Source of the DNA: Arthrobacter sp. OY3WO11
Lineage (GTDB): Bacteria > Actinomycetota > Actinomycetes > Actinomycetales > Micrococcaceae
Assembly: GCF_001641125.1 (NCBI RefSeq)
Contig: NZ_LWLP01000001.1
Span: forward strand, 3,475,828-3,539,827
Length of the DNA: 64,000 nt
Direction: 5' to 3'
The notes below the pieces were generated by a model, which had not been told where the DNA came from, ran no database searches, and saw only the letters and a program-made list of their open reading frames with translations. This document shows positions 27,324-35,193 of this stretch, piece by piece. Both the position numbers and the translations under genes were made by a program. Positions within the stretch are counted from its first letter, which is position 1. Every line of letters starts with the position of its first letter.

Positions 27324-28732
27324 CCGCACACCAGGAGCACGTACCAGGCGGGCAGCGGACAGCCGTCCCCTGCAGTCCGCTGCCCGATTCCTACACTCCG
27401 GGGCACGGATCCGCAGACTACGGGGTTTCCCGCTACGAGCTGTACCTCGACTACCGCGTCTCCACCAACAGGCTTTCCGGCCACGCCGCCATCACAGCAC
27501 GCTCCCACGTTGAGCTGGCAACGATCATGCTGAACCTGGCCGGGCTGCGGGTACTGAAGGTTCAACTGGACGGGCAGCGCGTCCAGAGATTCAGTCAGCG
27601 GGGGCACCAGCTCTTCATTGTTCCCGCCCGCCCGGTGCCCGCCGGCAGCGACTTCAGCCTGGACATCCGGTACGAGGGCTCCCCCGGTCCGCTGCGCGGC
27701 AACTGGGGCGAAGTGGGCTGGGAAGAGCTCACCGACGGGGTGCTTGTGGCCGGGCAGCCCACCGGCGCGCCGTCGTGGTTTCCCTGCAATGACCATCCCA
27801 GCCAGAAAGCCAGCTTCGGATACACCATCACCACGGAGGCCAACTACAGGGTGGTCTGCAACGGTGTGCTGGTCTCGCGCCATGCCAAGGCCAGCCGCGA
27901 AACCTGGGTGTTTGAACAGCCCGAGCCCATGGCCACTTACCTGGCTACGGTGCAGATCGGCCGCTACGACCTTCAGCCCCTGGCCGTCCAGCCCCACCTT
28001 CCGGCCCACCGCGCGGGCACCGCGGACGACGGCGGCCAGCGTCCGGTCCCGCAATCCGTGGCGGCACCCCCGGCCCTCATGGCCACCGCCGCTGCCGCCC
28101 TCGGCCGGCAGGGCCAGATGATGGAGACGTTCGAGACCTGCTTCGGCCCGTACCCCTTTGCCAGTTACACCGTGGTGGTGGCTGACGACGATCTCGAAAT
28201 CCCCCTGGAAGCGCAGTCGCTGTCTGTTTTCGGCCCGAACCATCTCAATCAGCAATGGGAGTCCCAACGGCTCATTGCCCATGAACTTGCCCATCAGTGG
28301 TTCGGAAACTCCCTGACCGCCACCGCCTGGGCTGACATCTGGCTGCATGAGGGATTCGCCTGCTACGCCGAGTGGATCTGGTCCGAGGCTTCAGGAAACA
28401 CCACGGCCCACCAGAGGTCACGTGCGGCCTGGCAACTGCTTTCATCCCAGGCGCAGGATCTTCTGGTGGGTGACCCCTCACCGGAGCTGATGTTCGATGA
28501 CCGCGTCTACAAACGCGGCGCTCTTGCCCTCCATGCCCTGCGGCGAGCCACAGGTGATGTGCTGTTCTTCGAGCTCCTAAAAACCTGGACACACCGGTAC
28601 CGTTTCGGCGGCGTCACAACAGCTGACTTCGTGGACACTGCCAACCAGGCATGCATCGAACTGCCCGGATTCGACGCGCGCGCTGTGTTGGACCCCTGGC
28701 TCTACCAGTCAGCACTCCCCCCGCTCCCGTGA
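27320..28732 (+). CDS. M1-family zinc metallopeptidase
   Basis: A 470-residue aminopeptidase-type zinc enzyme. The active site is HELAH at residues 321-325, and the third ligand is Glu344 in WLHEGFACYAEW, giving HEXXH-X18-E. The N-terminal beta domain (YDVSR-like YGVSRYELYLDYRV) and GAPSWFPCNDHPS are typical. The C-terminal helical domain of long M1 enzymes is missing, as in other short members. No signal peptide is seen. The GTG start overlaps the synthetase stop by 4 bp, so it could trim or degrade the polymer made by the synthetase; this is inference. Confidence 0.9.
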   Translation: MTAHQEHVPGGQRTAVPCSPLPDSYTPGHGSADYGVSRYELYLDYRVSTNRLSGHAAITARSHVELATIMLNLAGLRVLKVQLDGQRVQRFSQRGHQLFIVPARPVPAGSDFSLDIRYEGSPGPLRGNWGEVGWEELTDGVLVAGQPTGAPSWFPCNDHPSQKASFGYTITTEANYRVVCNGVLVSRHAKASRETWVFEQPEPMATYLATVQIGRYDLQPLAVQPHLPAHRAGTADDGGQRPVPQSVAAPPALMATAAAALGRQGQMMETFETCFGPYPFASYTVVVADDDLEIPLEAQSLSVFGPNHLNQQWESQRLIAHELAHQWFGNSLTATAWADIWLHEGFACYAEWIWSEASGNTTAHQRSRAAWQLLSSQAQDLLVGDPSPELMFDDRVYKRGALALHALRRATGDVLFFELLKTWTHRYRFGGVTTADFVDTANQACIELPGFDARAVLDPWLYQSALPPLP

Positions 28733-29439
28733 CGCCGGCAGATCAGGGCCTCTCGCTGGCAGCCGTGCGGTTGTCCAGCGTGGACCTGGGCCTGTCGCAT
28801 GTCCTGGATGAGGCGGAGCTGGCCAGGGCTTCGACGTTCCGTTCCCCCGCCCTGCGGGACGCCTTCCTGGCCGGCCGGATAGCGCTGCGCCTCCACATCA
28901 GTGCGCTGACCGGGGACAGCCCCGGGTCGCTCGAAGCAGACTATTTCTGTCCCACCTGCCGCAGCGGCCGGGGACACGGGATCCCCCGGTATCGGCTCCC
29001 TTCCCAATCCGGCCTTCTTCGCGCCAGCCTCAGCAGGTCCGGGAGCTGGTGCCTTAGTGCCGCCGCCCTGGACCGCCGGAGCGCCGGTATTGGGGTGGAC
29101 ATCGAGAACGGGTCCGCAGCAGACTTCGACGGATTCCCGTCGCTTGTGCTGACCGAGAATGAGCGCGGCCAGCTGCAAAGAGTGCCGCCCGCGCTGAAGG
29201 CCAGATTCCAGACCCGCCTTTGGGTCCGTAAGGAAGCCGTCCTCAAGGCACTCGGTACGGGCCTGGCAAAGGCCCCCTCCCTGGTTGATGTGTCCGGATC
29301 AACTCCCTCCGGGCTTCCTCGAACTTCTGAGCCGGCACTGTGGAGTCTCGAGGACATCAGCCCCGCCAGTCTTGGTCTTCCGGAGGACTTCGCTGCCTCA
29401 ATCGCTACCTGGCAACCCCGCGACGTCCTTCCGGATTAG
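28729..29439 (+). CDS. 4'-phosphopantetheinyl transferase, Sfp-like
   Basis: A 236-residue enzyme of the Sfp superfamily, which moves phosphopantetheine from CoA onto carrier-domain serines. Both signatures are present: GIGVDIEN (metal-binding Asp/Glu, about residues 120-127) and RLWVRKEAVLKALGTGL (about residues 163-180). An early FRSPALRDAFLAGRIALR stretch is also family-like. Its GTG overlaps the M1 gene stop by 4 bp. Coupling to the synthetase operon says it activates that carrier domain at Ser548. Confidence 0.92.
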   Translation: MTPADQGLSLAAVRLSSVDLGLSHVLDEAELARASTFRSPALRDAFLAGRIALRLHISALTGDSPGSLEADYFCPTCRSGRGHGIPRYRLPSQSGLLRASLSRSGSWCLSAAALDRRSAGIGVDIENGSAADFDGFPSLVLTENERGQLQRVPPALKARFQTRLWVRKEAVLKALGTGLAKAPSLVDVSGSTPSGLPRTSEPALWSLEDISPASLGLPEDFAASIATWQPRDVLPD

Positions 29440-29464
29440 CGGGCGCGCTGAAGGGTGTGGTTCT

Positions 29465-29782
29465 TTACCTCCGCGGTGATGCGTCGCGCCAGCTGGACGG
29501 TGGGGTCCCTCCAGCTGCCAGCCGGCGGCCCCCGGGGAGGAAGCGCCCAATCCCTGGCTGGGCGGCCGGAGAGGGAATGCGGAGAATGTGGAGTTCTGAC
29601 ACGTCGACAAGACACCTGGCACCGGTCACCGTGTCCAGAATCCACAACAGGCCACACTGCGGAATCGCATCCACGATCGGCCCGCGATGGACCAGCCGGC
29701 CGTTGCGGTACGCTTCCACGGCATCGCCCGGACGCAGTTCCTTGGATAGGCCGGCAGCCGGCAGGCCATCACGCGTTGTCAT
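29465..29782 (-). CDS. Hypothetical small soluble protein
   Basis: A 105-residue protein I do not recognise. The central part, LRPGDAVEAYRNGRLVHRGP then DTVTGARCLVDVSELHILRI, looks like a small SH3-like or DUF1918-like beta barrel. The last 35 residues are Gly/Pro/Arg-rich. Its ATG overlaps the stop of the small membrane protein gene upstream by 4 bp. Confidence 0.55.
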   Translation of the reverse strand: MTTRDGLPAAGLSKELRPGDAVEAYRNGRLVHRGPIVDAIPQCGLLWILDTVTGARCLVDVSELHILRIPSPAAQPGIGRFLPGGRRLAAGGTPPSSWRDASPRR

Positions 29783-29931
29783 GCCTGGTGGCTGTCCCGG
29801 GCCATGAGCATCTCGGTCAGCTGGCGCGGAGTGGCGCGGGCGGCCGCGAGGGCCACGATGGCCAGCGGCGGGACCGCGACGAGGAATGCGACGAGGACCG
29901 CGACGGCGGCCTCAACGGTTGCTGCATCCAT
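29779..29931 (-). CDS. Small membrane protein, 50 residues
   Basis: Starts MDAATVEAAVAVLVAFLVAV at 29931 after a good ribosome site (ggaagga). One hydrophobic segment spans about residues 9-31, then a charged tail (RATPRQLTEMLMARD). The ATGA overlap with the next gene supports translation. Function unknown. Upstream, the 416 bp from 29932 to 30347 hold a reverse copy of the 32-bp repeat core and a terminator but no gene I can support. Confidence 0.6.
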   Translation of the reverse strand: MDAATVEAAVAVLVAFLVAVPPLAIVALAAARATPRQLTEMLMARDSHQA

Positions 29932-30156
29932 CGCGTTATTCCTTCCGCTTGGATTGGTTGTGATCGGTGCGGCTGCCTGGCCGTCCCTATCTCGCTGCAG
30001 GACTCCCCCGGCTTCCATCCTGCCGCCACAAGGTTGACTGCAGGTGTCCTCAGGATGATCTTTGCCTGATGTTTATTGCCTCGCTCAGATGCGCGCACGG
30101 CCCCGCGCGGTCCTGCGTCCGTTACTTACGAGCAAGAGCGTTGCCGGATTCGTTGC

Positions 30157-30174
30157 GTTAAGTGAGAGAGCGTC
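30157..30174. repeat. Single reverse copy of the 32-bp repeat core
   Basis: GTTAAGTGAGAGAGCGTC is the complement of GACGCTCTCTCACTTAAC, matching unit 5 of the array at 13527-13707. It lies in an intergenic region. Confidence 0.8.
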
Positions 30175-30260
30175 CTGGGGGGCGGGGTGAAGTGGCGTCC
30201 ATCAGCCAGCGTTTCACCTCCTCCAGCAGCTCCAGCATGTGCCGCACTAAGCCCATAAAC

Positions 30261-30297
30261 GCGCCGCCCGCCCTCCACGTGGGAGGGCGGGCGGCGC
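30261..30297 (-). terminator. Terminator after the PRC-barrel/DUF2382 gene
   Basis: A 16-bp G+C-only stem, GCGCCGCCCGCCCTCC, pairs with its complement around a 5-base loop; on the minus strand it is followed by GTTTATG. It lies 50 bp past the stop of the gene at 30348-31151. Confidence 0.75.
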
Positions 30298-30347
30298 GAT
30301 CTATGAATCACATCCGAGGATCAGCGGGGATCCCCGGAGGTAACTTT

Positions 30348-31151
30348 TTAGCGGCGGGTGCGGCCGTCGCCGTCGAGCTCTATTTCTTCCTTGCGCACCT
30401 CTTCGGTGACCGTGCGCTCATCGGTAACGGTGTCCTTGTCCAGGCGCACGCGCTCCACGGGGACCGTTTCCTTTTCCACGACGGGGCGCTCCTCGTGGAG
30501 GATGACCTCGTGCTCTTCCTCGCTGATGGCGGGGCCGTCCAGGGCGTCGCCACGGTTGGCATCCGTGATGGGCTCGCGCTCCAGGCGGACCTCTTCACGC
30601 TGGACCGGGACCGTCTTGGTGACGTTCTCGGTGACAACATACTTGCGCAGGCGGGCGCGGCCGGTGACTTCGCGCTCGGTGCCCACGTGCAGCTTCTCCT
30701 CCGAGCGGGTCATGGCGTCATCGGTGGTGGGACCTGAGGTGTCGTGTCCAACCGTGCCGCGAGCATCGGTGTCAACGGTGGTGTCCCGATCGGTGGCGTC
30801 CGTGTCCCGGCCGGTGCCGGTGAATCCTGCGGTGCCGTGGACGCCGTAGTAGGAGTAGAGGCGCTCTTCCTCTTCCGGCTCCAGGTGGCCGTCCGGGGCG
30901 ACGCGCGGTGCGTCCTTCACCTTGTCCTTGGTGTGCGCAATGACAATGTCGTCGCCGTCCTGGGTTGCCGAATCCAGCGGGGCGAAGGACTCGTGGGTGC
31001 CGAAGAGCCCGGTCTTGACGGTGACCCAGGTGGGCTCACCCGTTTGGTCGTCCACGTAGATCTGGCCTACGGAGCCGATCTTGCTGCCGTCGGAGCTTAC
31101 GACGTTTCCGCCGGCGGTGGTCAATGCGGAAAGGTTCTCGGTGCTGATCAT
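30348..31151 (-). CDS. PRC-barrel and DUF2382 domain protein
   Basis: A 267-residue protein. An N-terminal PRC-barrel (about residues 15-85: VVSSDGSKIGSVGQIYVDDQ, EPTWVTVKTGLFG) is followed by an acidic linker rich in Asp/Thr. The C-terminal DUF2382 domain (about 130-262) has SEEKLHVGTEREVTGRARLR and repeats such as VQREEVRLEREPI and PVERVRLDKDTV. Such proteins are common in desiccation- or stress-tolerant actinobacteria; the role is not established. ATG 31151 has an aaggag ribosome site. Confidence 0.87.
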   Translation of the reverse strand: MISTENLSALTTAGGNVVSSDGSKIGSVGQIYVDDQTGEPTWVTVKTGLFGTHESFAPLDSATQDGDDIVIAHTKDKVKDAPRVAPDGHLEPEEEERLYSYYGVHGTAGFTGTGRDTDATDRDTTVDTDARGTVGHDTSGPTTDDAMTRSEEKLHVGTEREVTGRARLRKYVVTENVTKTVPVQREEVRLEREPITDANRGDALDGPAISEEEHEVILHEERPVVEKETVPVERVRLDKDTVTDERTVTEEVRKEEIELDGDGRTRR

Positions 31152-31197
31152 GTGTTTCTCCTTCTGATACTGCGTGAGTGCTGTTCGAGGGACAAAT

Positions 31198-31314
31198 TTA
31201 GGAGCGGTTCCGCGGCGGCCGGGCCTGCTCGGTGGCGCGGAGTTGTTTGGCCGCACGGGCCTTTTTCACCTTGTTGATGATGGTGGGGAGGAAAAATAAA
31301 AACAGTCGCTTCAT
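31198..31314 (-). CDS. Very small basic protein, 38 residues
   Basis: A short frame MKRLFLFFLPTIINKVKKAR with a hydrophobic start and a strongly basic rest, ending PPRNRS. An aaagga ribosome site lies about 9 bp before the ATG. It fits in the 219-bp gap between two same-strand genes. Coding is likely from the ribosome site and membrane-anchor-like composition, but length limits certainty. Confidence 0.5.
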   Translation of the reverse strand: MKRLFLFFLPTIINKVKKARAAKQLRATEQARPPRNRS

Positions 31315-31370
31315 GACGATCGTCCTTTCGAGGATGGTTCTGCGTTTTCGCTGATGTCAGCTTTGACGGA

Positions 31371-32162
31371 TTAAGGCCGGCGCTCTGCTCCACGGGCTTC
31401 GCTGAAAGGATCATCCAGATCCTTGAGCGGGACGCCGCCTGTTTCAGTGCCGGAGTAGGCGGGCCGTGCCGGCTCCCCGTAAATGGTCTCGCCGTAGGTT
31501 GCGGGCGTGGCCACCTGTTCCTGGTAGACCGGCTCACCACCCCAGGGCGGAGCGGCCGGCGCCTGTGCCGGGCGGGGCGGGATTGCTCCTGCGGCCTGCG
31601 GGGCGCCGGCCTGGAGTCCCCGTGCGAGCCGGCCCGCGAGGAGGCCTGCGCCCGCAGAGAGGAGCAGGAACGTTCCGGGTTTGCGGCGGGCGAACGACTG
31701 TACGTCATTCAAAAGGGTTCCGGGGTCCTTGCCTTCAATCCAGGAAGCGGCCGAGGACGTGCGCTCGGCAGCCTGCCGGACCAGGTCACTGGCCAGGCCC
31801 TGCTGTTCGGGCGCATCCGCCATGGAGCGCAGTTGGCTGGAGAGGGTCCGGACGCCCTCCGCGGCTTTCTGCTGCTGTGCGCCGGCTTGGCTGTTGAGGC
31901 CGGCCTTTGCCTGGCGCAGGACGTCCTGGGCGCCGGATTTCGCCTCGGACGCTACGTTTCCGGCCTCCTGCTTGGCAGCCTGGACCACATTCTGGGCCCC
32001 ACCGGCCGCCTGCCCGGCAACCTTCGACGCTTCCTGCCTGGCTGCATCCTTTTTTGACGCCGAGCTCACCGGCTCTGCCGCGGACTCCGTGGGTGCTGCG
32101 TTGCCGTACTGGTCGAGGGGGCTGCGGGCAGGAGCCTGGGGCTTCTGGTTGTCCGTCATCAT
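31371..32162 (-). CDS. Ala-rich helical protein with one membrane segment
   Basis: A 263-residue protein (start ATG 32162 or 32159). Residues 35-105 are a low-complexity amphipathic helix region of Lys/Ala/Gln heptads (EASKVAGQAAGGAQNVVQAA), like LEA or apolipoprotein-type helices. Near residue 160 is one membrane-like segment (GTFLLLSAGAGLLAGRLA) preceded by FARRKP. The C-terminal tail is Pro/Ala/Gly-rich. Probably envelope- or stress-associated; function unknown. Confidence 0.68.
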   Translation of the reverse strand: MMTDNQKPQAPARSPLDQYGNAAPTESAAEPVSSASKKDAARQEASKVAGQAAGGAQNVVQAAKQEAGNVASEAKSGAQDVLRQAKAGLNSQAGAQQQKAAEGVRTLSSQLRSMADAPEQQGLASDLVRQAAERTSSAASWIEGKDPGTLLNDVQSFARRKPGTFLLLSAGAGLLAGRLARGLQAGAPQAAGAIPPRPAQAPAAPPWGGEPVYQEQVATPATYGETIYGEPARPAYSGTETGGVPLKDLDDPFSEARGAERRP

Positions 32163-32205
32163 CACTCGCTTTCGTTGGGGGCAACTGGTCTCACGAACCC
32201 AGCAT

Positions 32206-32262
32206 GTCGAGATAGTAAGTATGGTTACTAACTAAATAGTAAGCACACTTGCTATCTGCAGC
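32206..32262 (-). promoter_or_regulatory. A+T-rich probable promoter region
   Basis: An A+T-rich island with two TAGTAAG copies and flanking near-complements GATAGTAAG and CTTGCTATC, just upstream of the minus-strand gene starting at 32162. It is likely a promoter with an operator; no exact boxes are assigned. A fragment of the 110-bp repeat family (GCCGTCGTGCGTC) lies at 32319-32331. Confidence 0.4.
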
Positions 32263-32412
32263 GCAAGGCGTACCCGGCCGCGCTCCTGGATTAGGGTGGG
32301 CCACTTAGGTGCGAAACGCCGTCGTGCGTCCCGGCAGTCCGCCCGGCCGCCGGCCCCGAACCACCGGTGGCACTCACTGCAGACCAAAGCAGACTAAAGC
32401 AAAGGACGAACA

Positions 32413-33021
32413 ATGGCTGACCTCACCGCATTTGCCCTGATTTGCTCCCTGACCCCCTCCCCGGCGCCGTCAAGCAGCGAGCTCATGGCCCGCCACGTGC
32501 TGGACGAGCTGGCCACCCACGGCGTGAGCGGGACGTCGCTGCGGGTGGTGGACCACAACGTGATGCCCGGCGTCCAGGTGGACATGGGCGAGGGCGACGC
32601 CTGGCCGGGCATCCGGGACAGGATCCTGTCGGCCGACATCCTGGTAATCGCCACGCCCATCTGGATGGGGCACCCGAGCAGCATCGCCCAGCGGGTCATG
32701 GAACGGCTCGATGCGGACCTCGCCGAAACGGACAACGAAGGCCGGCCCATCATGTACGGGAAGGTGGCGGTTGTGGCCGTGGTGGGCAACGAGGACGGCG
32801 CCCACAAGACCGTGGCGGACACGCAGCAGGGCCTGAACGACGTCGGCTTCACCCTCCCGGCCCAGGGCGCCACGTACTGGGTGGGCGAGGCCATGCAGAC
32901 CGTGGACTACAAGGACCTCAAGGCCGTGCCCGAGAAGGTGGCCGCCACCACCGCCGGTGCCGCCCGCAACGCCGCGCACCTGGCCCGTTTCCTCCGCACG
33001 TCGCAGTATCCCGCGGGTTAG
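32413..33021 (+). CDS. Flavodoxin/NADPH-dependent FMN reductase family protein
   Basis: A 202-residue flavodoxin-fold protein. The first strand and loop ICSLTPSPAPSSSELMA would bind FMN phosphate; ADILVIATPIWMGHPSSIAQ and VVGNEDGAHKTVAD are typical of NAD(P)H:quinone or azoreductase-like members. The aaagga ribosome site lies 8 bp before the ATG. Convergent with the next operon across 43 bp. Confidence 0.83.
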   Translation: MADLTAFALICSLTPSPAPSSSELMARHVLDELATHGVSGTSLRVVDHNVMPGVQVDMGEGDAWPGIRDRILSADILVIATPIWMGHPSSIAQRVMERLDADLAETDNEGRPIMYGKVAVVAVVGNEDGAHKTVADTQQGLNDVGFTLPAQGATYWVGEAMQTVDYKDLKAVPEKVAATTAGAARNAAHLARFLRTSQYPAG

Positions 33022-33064
33022 GGGGTCCGCGTCGGCCCTTTCGCTACGGGCGGCGGCCTCGGGC

Positions 33065-34078
33065 TTAGCGGGAAGCCAGGAGGAACGGTGCTGCCGCCTC
33101 AGCCATCTTTTGGTGCTCGTGGGCCGCCCCCGGAACCACCATCAGGCCCCAATTGAACTCATCGCTTTCCCGGGCGGCGTCCCTGGAGGCCTGGTAAAAG
33201 TTCAGTCCCCGGCTAAGCCTGTTGTCTCCTTGGGCATCGGTCTTCCGGTCTCGTTGCAGAAGTGTGTCCTCCGGATCGACGTCGTCGGCACCCAGCAGAA
33301 TGACGAGGCGCCGCGAAAAGGCCTCCCTCAACTCCCTTGGGGAAAGCGGCGAGTTCTTCAGTCCGTGCGGGAATTCGACATCCTGGTCCGGCATTGTGTA
33401 CCAGCCGGCGTTTGCTGCGACGGCAACCCGGACATGGTTTTCCTCGGTGAACTCCATAAAGCGGTGCACGAACTGGCCGCCAGCTGAGTGCCCGAAAAGG
33501 GCGTAATCTTTTTCTCCGCTGTTTGTATCCCTAACCACGGCTTCGAAGAGGGCTTCGACCATGTTGAAGGTCCAGGCCTCGGGCGGGTTCACATCGCCGC
33601 TGGCATCCAGGATATTGCCTTGGTTATAGGAGGACGATCCGGGGTAATCATCTTTGGGAAATTCGAGAACAAGCAGCAACACGTTGCGGTCTTGCACTAT
33701 CGGTAGCCAATCTTCCCGATAGCCTTCCCCATTACGGTGGGCCCCTGTCATAACCAGCAGGATTTGGGCAGAGGACGGATCGTCCGGCGCGGAATACCAA
33801 ACGCGGATGGGTTGGTCGGCGAGGGGCCCCTCCCATGAAAAGGAAAAATCCCCTTCTGTGCCTGGGCTGATTTTTCTTGTTTGAGTGCTGGTAGTACCGG
33901 AACTTGGCATGTTGTCCCCCTGCATGTTGTCGCCTTGCTCGGATTCTTTTGGTTCTTGGCGCGCTTCTCCTGGCACGAAGGTGCAGGAAGCCAGTAGTGC
34001 AACCACTACCAGGACCCATGACACCAGCACAATCGGATGCCTCTTGCCACGCATGGGCTGCACAGGGGGTAGGGTCAT
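33065..34078 (-). CDS. Lipoprotein alpha/beta hydrolase
   Basis: A 337-residue exported hydrolase. The signal peptide ends in a lipobox (VLVVVALLASC), followed by a charged linker with a duplicated GDNM. The alpha/beta hydrolase core shows ILLVMTGAHRNGEGYREDW, the nucleophile elbow GHSAGG, LGADDVDPED and a late His in PGAAHEHQKMA. It is the last gene of the CapA operon; its ATG overlaps the CapA stop by 4 bp. Substrate unknown, but it should act outside the membrane with CapA. Confidence 0.8.
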   Translation of the reverse strand: MTLPPVQPMRGKRHPIVLVSWVLVVVALLASCTFVPGEARQEPKESEQGDNMQGDNMPSSGTTSTQTRKISPGTEGDFSFSWEGPLADQPIRVWYSAPDDPSSAQILLVMTGAHRNGEGYREDWLPIVQDRNVLLLVLEFPKDDYPGSSSYNQGNILDASGDVNPPEAWTFNMVEALFEAVVRDTNSGEKDYALFGHSAGGQFVHRFMEFTEENHVRVAVAANAGWYTMPDQDVEFPHGLKNSPLSPRELREAFSRRLVILLGADDVDPEDTLLQRDRKTDAQGDNRLSRGLNFYQASRDAARESDEFNWGLMVVPGAAHEHQKMAEAAAPFLLASR

Positions 34079-35193
34079 TCCGGCGGCTCGAGGCAACGGC
34101 ATGGCATCCTCGCTACATCGCCTTGGATTTGCAGCGCTGGATTGATTGCCGACATCACACCCACCATTTGCGGGGCGGAACACAGCTGAGTGAGGAACCC
34201 ATTGACGCGGTTATCCGTCACGATGCACTTGACTGCCAGTTGGGTAGGCCCGTCTCGACTCAGCTCGAGGCTAAGCATGAGCCCGACACCTTGCATGCCG
34301 AACGACGCGTAGCGGCCCCGCGTGCCGAAAACGAAGTTGCCGAGACCGTAGGCCACTGGGACATCACCAATGAACTCGATTTTCTCTGCGATGTGGGATC
34401 CTGCCCCGACAATGACGTCATATCCGGCATCAACCAGCACTTGTGCCCAATATCGCTGCTGCGGTGTTGTGTCGGTGTAGTTGTCCCCCCAGTGCACGTA
34501 TCCGACCACCCAGTCAGCTCCAGCAGCGCGGGCAAGGTCATACCCGCGCTGCACTGCTTCAGGGCTGAAAACCACGGTGCCGGGGCTGACGTCGTCCGCC
34601 TTGGATAACTTGCCGAAGTTTTCGCCGATGGCCACCACGCCAATGGTGCCGACATCGGTGCGCAGCATCAACGGCCGCTCAGCCTCGGCCAGGTTGTTCC
34701 CGGCACCAAAACTGGCCATTTCTGCATTGCGGGCATATTTTATGGTGTCTTGAAGCCCGGCGAGCCCCATGTCCATTGAGTGGTTGTTGCCCAGACTGAT
34801 CGCGTCAACACCTGCCTTGGACAACGCCCAGGCCGCCTGCGGCGCTACCCGGTGTGAGAAGGTTTTCCCTGGGATCAATGGTTGGTCGCTAAACGTCATC
34901 GGGCCTTCTGCGTTGGCGATGACAAAGTCTCCATCAAACAAAGGCGCCACCCCCGCCAGAGCAGCGTCAAGTGCGAGCGGGTCCAGCGTTCGGGTTTCCC
35001 CGTTACCCAGCATGGTGTCTCCCACGAACTGGACAGACCACTTTCCCTCAGAGGGGTTGCCGGCCCACACATCGATGGACTGAACGGCCGGGGTCTGTCT
35101 TCCCCCATAATTGGCTGCTATGGCGCCTGTACCACCAAGTGCGACGGCCAGGGCCGTGAGGATGAGGAGCCTGTCGCGTGTTTTCGGTTTCAT
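34075..35193 (-). CDS. CapA-family (PgsA-like) protein
   Basis: A 372-residue exported metallophosphatase-fold protein related to CapA/PgsA, an accessory of poly-gamma-glutamate capsule synthesis. An N-terminal anchor (LLILTALAVALGGTGAIAA) is followed by family motifs FVGDTML, IANAEGP, LGNNHSMD, YVHWGDNY, GAGSHI and AYGLGNFVF in order. It is coupled by 4-bp overlaps to the ABC transporter before and the lipoprotein hydrolase after. No capB or capC is present, so poly-glutamate itself need not be the product. Confidence 0.88.
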   Translation of the reverse strand: MKPKTRDRLLILTALAVALGGTGAIAANYGGRQTPAVQSIDVWAGNPSEGKWSVQFVGDTMLGNGETRTLDPLALDAALAGVAPLFDGDFVIANAEGPMTFSDQPLIPGKTFSHRVAPQAAWALSKAGVDAISLGNNHSMDMGLAGLQDTIKYARNAEMASFGAGNNLAEAERPLMLRTDVGTIGVVAIGENFGKLSKADDVSPGTVVFSPEAVQRGYDLARAAGADWVVGYVHWGDNYTDTTPQQRYWAQVLVDAGYDVIVGAGSHIAEKIEFIGDVPVAYGLGNFVFGTRGRYASFGMQGVGLMLSLELSRDGPTQLAVKCIVTDNRVNGFLTQLCSAPQMVGVMSAINPALQIQGDVARMPCRCLEPPE

